Below, piece by piece: positions 59,573 through 64,000 of a stretch of DNA of 64,000 bases; the first letter of the stretch is position 1, and every line of letters begins with the position of its first letter. Source of the DNA: Mesorhizobium sp. M1D.F.Ca.ET.043.01.1.1 (lineage in GTDB: Bacteria > Pseudomonadota > Alphaproteobacteria > Rhizobiales > Rhizobiaceae); the NCBI RefSeq assembly GCF_003952385.1, contig NZ_CP034444.1, forward strand, positions 4,092,001 to 4,156,000. The letters are read 5' to 3'. Made by a program: the position numbers and the translations under genes. The notes under the pieces are model-generated. The model searched no databases. It was not told the DNA's origin and worked only from the letters and a program-made list of their open reading frames with translations.

Positions 59573-62500
59573 GTGCACCCGTACAAACTGGACATTCATC
59601 GTAGCAGCTTGGCTGCAGGTGCAGCACGCCGTACCGCACGAGCAAGCGGACAAGCCGGCCAAGCCGGTTTTGAGCAGCACTTGGGCGAATTGCAGGCGGC
59701 GGATGAGTTGATGAGTGCACCAGGCGAGGATGTCCTCGTCAATGGCTCGCATGGCAAAGGTGAGTTGAGACCAACGAAGAGGCAGAGGATCCAAAGCAAT
59801 CTGCAGCATGCTGTCACTGAGCGGCAACCAGGTCAGGTTGGTGACTCAGGCGCTCGCGCGATGATGCAACTCCCTGCCCATCAGGTGGGTACATCGGAAC
59901 GGGAGGCGCAGCTCGCGATGCAGGGGGATGAGCACGAATACACCCCAGCGCCGCATCTCGATGGGTCGATGCCCTCGACAGTGCAGCCGGATCGTCCAAT
60001 TGTGGCCCCCGACGGTGCCGACAAGCGTCCTGTTTATTCCAACGATGCCACCGCCATCGAAGGGCTGAAGTCTGCACTCCTTGCGGGTAAAGCCAGGCCG
60101 GACACGGTCACTCGCAGCGCAAATTCTCTTTTCGGCTTTAGTCGTTGGCTCTTTCAAAACAAAAAGCCAGGGTTTGCTGCTCGGCTTTACCATCCGTCGC
60201 TGAGCCAGGATCTCGAGGAGTACGAGAGTAGGGGTGGTTCCTCCACAGTGGCTGGCGCACTGCGTCAACTGATGAAGCCGATAGGCGGAGCCGCCCCGAT
60301 TGTGGGTCGCGCTGTCCTGAACCCCCATCCTGACGACGCCGCGCTCACTAGACATTTCAGATCCGCGAGCGGCTACGCAACTGCTCTTAACCATTTCAGT
60401 CATTACCTACGTCAAAATGACAAGCTCGGGATTGCGGGCCGGATTTACGATGAATCGCTGGATAAAGATGTTGAGAGCTACAAGGCCGCCTCCTCTACTC
60501 GTGGAGCTCCGATCGAATCTGCACTGGTTTATATCCGCAAGCACCCGCCGCGCGTTATACTCGGGAGTCATCTGGAAAACGCGGTCAGCATGGAGGCTCG
60601 TCCCCGTGGCGACGCTGCTCAGCATACCGCACCACAGCAGGGATTCGATTGGCCAGAGGAGCTCCTGCCGGTAGGTTATAAGGAGGGCACCGATCTACCA
60701 TTGTCTCTCGCCCCAACCGCGCACCAACACCAAGCACCCGACTTTGGAGAGGCCGTCCCTCACTTGAACTGGCGCCACGGCGACCAGGGCGCCCCGGAGG
60801 GGCTGGTAGCTGCACGGGACAGGAGCAGCCCGCTGCCAAGCGAGGCGGTGCCACATAAATCTGGACGGGGACTCGCTACGCAGCCCAGATTGTGGGCGGA
60901 GAAATCCGCCTCGCCAGAGCTCTTTCGACGGCGGGCGGAGCAGGCTCTGCCGGCGTCCGCCAGAGGTGTGGAGACATCCTCCGCGGTTGATGAAGCCGCC
61001 GCTCGCCAAGCTTTGGCTTGGTTGCAGCAGGAGATGGAGGGGATCGAACCGATGCAGGATCCTCATAAGGTGGCTACACCGGAATCTGAGGCGCAGCTCG
61101 TCAGGCAGAGGGATGAACACGAATCCACCCCAGCACCGCATCCCGGAGGTGGTGGTTCGATGTCCTCGACAGTGCAGCCGGATCGTCCAATTGTAGTCCC
61201 CAACGGTTCCGACAAGCGTCCTGTCTATTCCAACGATGCGACCGCTATCGAAGGGCTGAGGGCAGCATTCCACGCGGGTAAGGCCAGCGCGAACACGGTC
61301 ACTTTCAATGTAAATTCTCTTTTCGGCTTTAGTCGGTGGCTCCTTCAAAACAACAAGCCAGGGTTTGCTGCTCGGCTTTACCATTCGTCGCTGGATCAGG
61401 ATCTCAAGGAGTACGAGAGTACGGGTGGTTCCTCCACCGTGGCTGGCGCACTGCGTTACCTCAAGAAGTCGACAAGCGGAGCCCCGATTATGGGTCGCCC
61501 TCTCGTGATCCCCTATCCTGACGATGCCGAGCTCATTAGAGATTACAGAGCCGCTTCGACCAAGGAGTACCTGGCAGCGCCTGCGACCGGACGGAATCCA
61601 GATACCGTGGGCGGCTATACAAATTTTCTTAGACATTTTAGCCAGTATCTGCGTCAAAATAACAAGCCTGGGATTGCCGCTCGGATTCACGACAAATCGC
61701 TGGATAAAGATGTTGAGAGCTTCAAGGCTGTCTCCTATGGTAATAGACTAAGTATCGGTTCTGCATTGGCTCACCTCCGGGATATCCTGCCGCGCATTGT
61801 GCTCGGGCGCGAAACTGTCCTTGCTGCTCATCCGGCAGACGCAGTCACCAGGCGCGTTGGGGCCGCTGCTGAAGCTGGGCCAGCGGCACCGGCAAGAGCT
61901 CCCCAACCCGCCTCGCCAGCAACCGCTAAGCTGCCAGGCACCTACCGCGGCCTTCCACTGGTTGATGTGACCACACTGACGACCAGTTCCTCTGGGGCTC
62001 AGATCGGGGCGCTCGATCCGACAGCCCCGTCCAACGTTGCAACGGGGCGGGTGCTCGGCGCCGCCGAATGGCTGAGCGACGCCCATGTCCAGAGAGATTA
62101 CAATTTGCTGGAGCGGCAACTGCAGGGGATCAATCCGGCGCTCGCTGCCCGGACTCGGCTGGTGGATCCTTCCGTATCCCATCTACTGCGACACACGTCG
62201 CCGCAAGACGCTCGAGGCATATTGCAGTCCATCTATAATCAAAACAACGCCACAGCCGACTTCCTGTTCTTGCCAGTGAATAATGGCACGGCTACTAGCC
62301 CCGGCACCCATTGGTCGCTGCTGCTCGTTGATCGCCGCGACCCCGAAAGGCGGTTCGCCTATCACTACGACTCCCTCCAGCGAGAGGGATATAACGACGT
62401 GCCTGCAAAACAGCTCGCAGGACTGCTGAATGCTACCTTGGCGCCAGCCCCCATGGCCAGACAGACGAACCATTATGATTGCGGCGTATTTGTCCTGGAG

Positions 62501-63202
62501 GGCACGTGGGCGCTGGTTGAACGATTGGTGAAAGGGCAGCGGCCAGACCACGAGCCGCTGCCCCTCGACAACCTCGTTGCCGATCGGCAGGCGCTGCAAG
62601 ACCGGCTAAGGAGGCGCTTGCCGCACGAGGAAGAGCCGCGGCAGCTGCTGGAGGATGAACCCGCCTCCCCACCGATGATGGCATTCGAGCCAGGGGAACT
62701 GCGGCAACTGTTGGAAGACGAGCCTGACTCCCCACCAATGATGGCGTTCGAGTCAGGGGAACTGCGGCAACTGTTGGAAGACGAGCCTGCCTCCCCACCA
62801 ATGATGGCGTTCGAGTCAGGGGAACTGCGGCAACTGTTGGAGGACGAGCCTGCCTCCCCACCAATGATGGCGTTCGAGCCAGGGGAACTGCGGCAGCTGT
62901 TGGAGGATGAACCCGCTTCCCCACCGATGATGGCGTTCGAGCCAGGGGAACTGCGGCAGCTGTTGGAGGATGAACCCGCTTCCCCACCGATGATGGCGTT
63001 CGAGCCAGGGGAACTGCGGCAACTGTTGGAAGACGAGCCTGCCTCCCCACCAATGATGGCGTTCGAGCCAGGGGAACTGCGGCAACTGTTGAATGATGAG
63101 CCTGCCTCCACTTGGGCACAAATCAATTCGACCCCACATGCGCGAGCGGACGGTGTTCATCAGCCAGCCCAGGCGCCCTGGCTCCCTGAACGCAGAAGAT
63201 AA
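59573..63202 (+). CDS. nopD: NopD/XopD-like type III effector, C48 (Ulp1) SUMO-protease type
   Basis: 1209 residues from GTG 59573 (GTGAGG five bases upstream). Residues about 115-340 and 510-750 are two copies of a block with FGFSRWL-QN-KPGFAARLYH and LRQN-K-GIA-RI-D-SLDKDVES sub-repeats. Residues about 860-1010 are the Ulp1 cysteine protease with His913 (PGTHWSLLL), Asp933 (YHYDSLQ) and Cys970 (NHYDCGVFVLE). The C-terminus is seven full 21-residue repeats (LRQLLEDEPASPPMMAFEPG). A basic PTKRQRIQ near residue 68 could be a nuclear signal. NopD/XopD-type effectors enter plant cells and remove or process SUMO. A tts box precedes the gene. Confidence 0.9.
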   Translation: MHPYKLDIHRSSLAAGAARRTARASGQAGQAGFEQHLGELQAADELMSAPGEDVLVNGSHGKGELRPTKRQRIQSNLQHAVTERQPGQVGDSGARAMMQLPAHQVGTSEREAQLAMQGDEHEYTPAPHLDGSMPSTVQPDRPIVAPDGADKRPVYSNDATAIEGLKSALLAGKARPDTVTRSANSLFGFSRWLFQNKKPGFAARLYHPSLSQDLEEYESRGGSSTVAGALRQLMKPIGGAAPIVGRAVLNPHPDDAALTRHFRSASGYATALNHFSHYLRQNDKLGIAGRIYDESLDKDVESYKAASSTRGAPIESALVYIRKHPPRVILGSHLENAVSMEARPRGDAAQHTAPQQGFDWPEELLPVGYKEGTDLPLSLAPTAHQHQAPDFGEAVPHLNWRHGDQGAPEGLVAARDRSSPLPSEAVPHKSGRGLATQPRLWAEKSASPELFRRRAEQALPASARGVETSSAVDEAAARQALAWLQQEMEGIEPMQDPHKVATPESEAQLVRQRDEHESTPAPHPGGGGSMSSTVQPDRPIVVPNGSDKRPVYSNDATAIEGLRAAFHAGKASANTVTFNVNSLFGFSRWLLQNNKPGFAARLYHSSLDQDLKEYESTGGSSTVAGALRYLKKSTSGAPIMGRPLVIPYPDDAELIRDYRAASTKEYLAAPATGRNPDTVGGYTNFLRHFSQYLRQNNKPGIAARIHDKSLDKDVESFKAVSYGNRLSIGSALAHLRDILPRIVLGRETVLAAHPADAVTRRVGAAAEAGPAAPARAPQPASPATAKLPGTYRGLPLVDVTTLTTSSSGAQIGALDPTAPSNVATGRVLGAAEWLSDAHVQRDYNLLERQLQGINPALAARTRLVDPSVSHLLRHTSPQDARGILQSIYNQNNATADFLFLPVNNGTATSPGTHWSLLLVDRRDPERRFAYHYDSLQREGYNDVPAKQLAGLLNATLAPAPMARQTNHYDCGVFVLEGTWALVERLVKGQRPDHEPLPLDNLVADRQALQDRLRRRLPHEEEPRQLLEDEPASPPMMAFEPGELRQLLEDEPDSPPMMAFESGELRQLLEDEPASPPMMAFESGELRQLLEDEPASPPMMAFEPGELRQLLEDEPASPPMMAFEPGELRQLLEDEPASPPMMAFEPGELRQLLEDEPASPPMMAFEPGELRQLLNDEPASTWAQINSTPHARADGVHQPAQAPWLPERRR
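62633..63112 (+). repeat. tandem 63-bp repeat array, seven full copies and a partial eighth
   Basis: Exact 63-base period inside the effector gene. Units differ at few positions (A/D after EDEP; P/S after FE; silent changes), so the array is young or homogenised. Both strands stay open through it, which produces spurious antisense frames. Confidence 0.95.
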
Positions 63203-63408
63203 CTTTGCGGAGGAGCGGTCACGCAACTGTCGGCGGCGCCGGGCCTCAGGGTGAATGGAGAGGATGGTGTCGCGTGAAGGCGCAACACGCGTGCTGACCG
63301 ACCTGCATAGTAGGAAGTCGTTCATTGCTCCCAAATCGTATGTGAGGAACATTCCTGTCCCGGCTGCACCGCGCGATGCTAGGTCGCGTTGTTCAGCGGG
63401 CCAAGCCG

Positions 63409-64000
63409 ATGACACCTACGAAGCTACTGATCGGGCAGATCGCCGTTGTGTGCGCAATTGTCATTATCGGCGTATGGACGGCAACCCAATGGTGCGCTCA
63501 AATGCTGACCTACCAGACGCCTCTCGGCGCACCATGGTTTCTCTTCGCCGGCTGGCCAATCTACAAGCCGTGGAAGCTGTTTGAATGGTGGTTCCACTTC
63601 GATGCTTATGCGCCGGAGGTCTTCGACAAAGCCGGTACGCTTGCAGGCGCCAGCGGATTCCTGGGCTGTGCCGCCGCAATCGCAGGCTCGCTTTTGCGCG
63701 CGCGACAGCGCGGGTCGGTTACGACCTATGGGTCTTCACGGTGGGCCACGACTCATGAGGTCGAGACGGCAGGGTTGTTACGGCCGGCGGGCGTTTTCCT
63801 CGGTAGGCTGAACGATCGCTATCTGCGCCATGACGGCCCGGAGCACGTCATGGCATTTGCGCCGACGCGTTCGGGCAAGGGCGTGGGGCTGGTTGTTCCA
63901 ACGCTACTTTCCTGGACCGGGTCTGCCATCATTCATGATATAAAAGGCGAAAATTGGCAGTTGACCTCCGGCTGGCGGTCGAAATTCTCGTACTGCCTTC
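63409..64000 (+). CDS. traG: TraG/VirD4-type coupling protein (5' part, runs off the window)
   Basis: About 197 codons from ATG 63409 (MTPTKLLIGQIAVV), open to the end of the window. Two N-terminal membrane segments (residues about 5-25 and 75-95), then HVMAFAPTRSGKGVGLVVPTLL with the Walker A motif and AIIHDIKGENW. TraG links the relaxase-DNA complex to the secretion channel. Its usual upstream neighbour, the relaxase, is 15.8 kb away. The bases before it (AGCGGGCCAAGCC) resemble the edge seen at 51524-51535. Confidence 0.92.
   Translation, partial: MTPTKLLIGQIAVVCAIVIIGVWTATQWCAQMLTYQTPLGAPWFLFAGWPIYKPWKLFEWWFHFDAYAPEVFDKAGTLAGASGFLGCAAAIAGSLLRARQRGSVTTYGSSRWATTHEVETAGLLRPAGVFLGRLNDRYLRHDGPEHVMAFAPTRSGKGVGLVVPTLLSWTGSAIIHDIKGENWQLTSGWRSKFSYCL

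Noticed and set aside
62633..63112. CRISPR-like array
   Set aside because: The 63-bp units are contiguous, without spacers, and in frame within a protein gene.
62433..63126. Two antisense frames of 217-228 codons with regular repeats
   Set aside because: Produced by the 63-bp tandem repeats of the effector gene; no ribosome binding site or known domain.

Overview
The window looks like part of a symbiosis island (integrative and conjugative element) of a Mesorhizobium-type rhizobium. The evidence is a near-consensus nod box, a type III secretion regulator with two tts boxes, NifA/sigma-54 type promoters, a CIRCE-controlled groESL, rhizobial conjugation genes, a quorum-sensing traR/traI pair and many decayed genes. 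No tRNA, rRNA or CRISPR array was seen.

Layout. (1) 0.3-3.4 kb: nod box and tts box, ttsI, a type III secretin (rhcC2-like) and its lipoprotein partner. This is the nod box to TtsI to tts box cascade; the rest of the secretion apparatus is outside the window. (2) 3.5-11.7 kb: a surface O-acyltransferase, a porin, a small membrane protein, a wrecked hemN and an MFS transporter. (3) 11.9-23.4 kb: an intact vitamin block, nadQ-nadABC-bioBFDAZ on the minus strand and panBC divergently on the plus strand. (4) 23.4-30.3 kb: traR/traI with a lux-type box between them, then small genes and remnants (Crp-like regulator, DctA with its sigma-54 promoter, DsbA-like protein). (5) 30.6-39.9 kb: an IS110-family element, two copies of a structured leader, and an ardC antirestriction gene cut in two at its catalytic HExxH codons by a 6.25-kb trio-of-recombinases element that carries its own ardC. 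(6) 40-42 kb: groEL/groES with terminator and CIRCE. (7) 43.2-47.6 kb and 63.4 kb to the end: conjugation genes (DUF736, HTH, traF, transglycosylase, relaxase, then traG at the window edge).

The relaxase and traG, normally neighbours in this gene family, are separated by about 15.8 kb of accessory DNA. That insert holds an AAA-ATPase/subtilisin pair in which both genes carry lesions, an intact four-gene ubiquitin-like conjugation operon (Ubl, E2, JAB peptidase, E1), a chimeric remnant of a gibberellin operon (ent-kaurene synthase fused to type 2 IPP isomerase), a DPP-IV-like peptidase behind a sigma-54/NifA-type promoter, and a large NopD/XopD-like Ulp1 effector behind a tts box with a 7-fold 63-bp tandem repeat. 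The strongest leads are the ubiquitin-like operon, the recombinase element inside ardC, and the composite nod/tts regulatory region.
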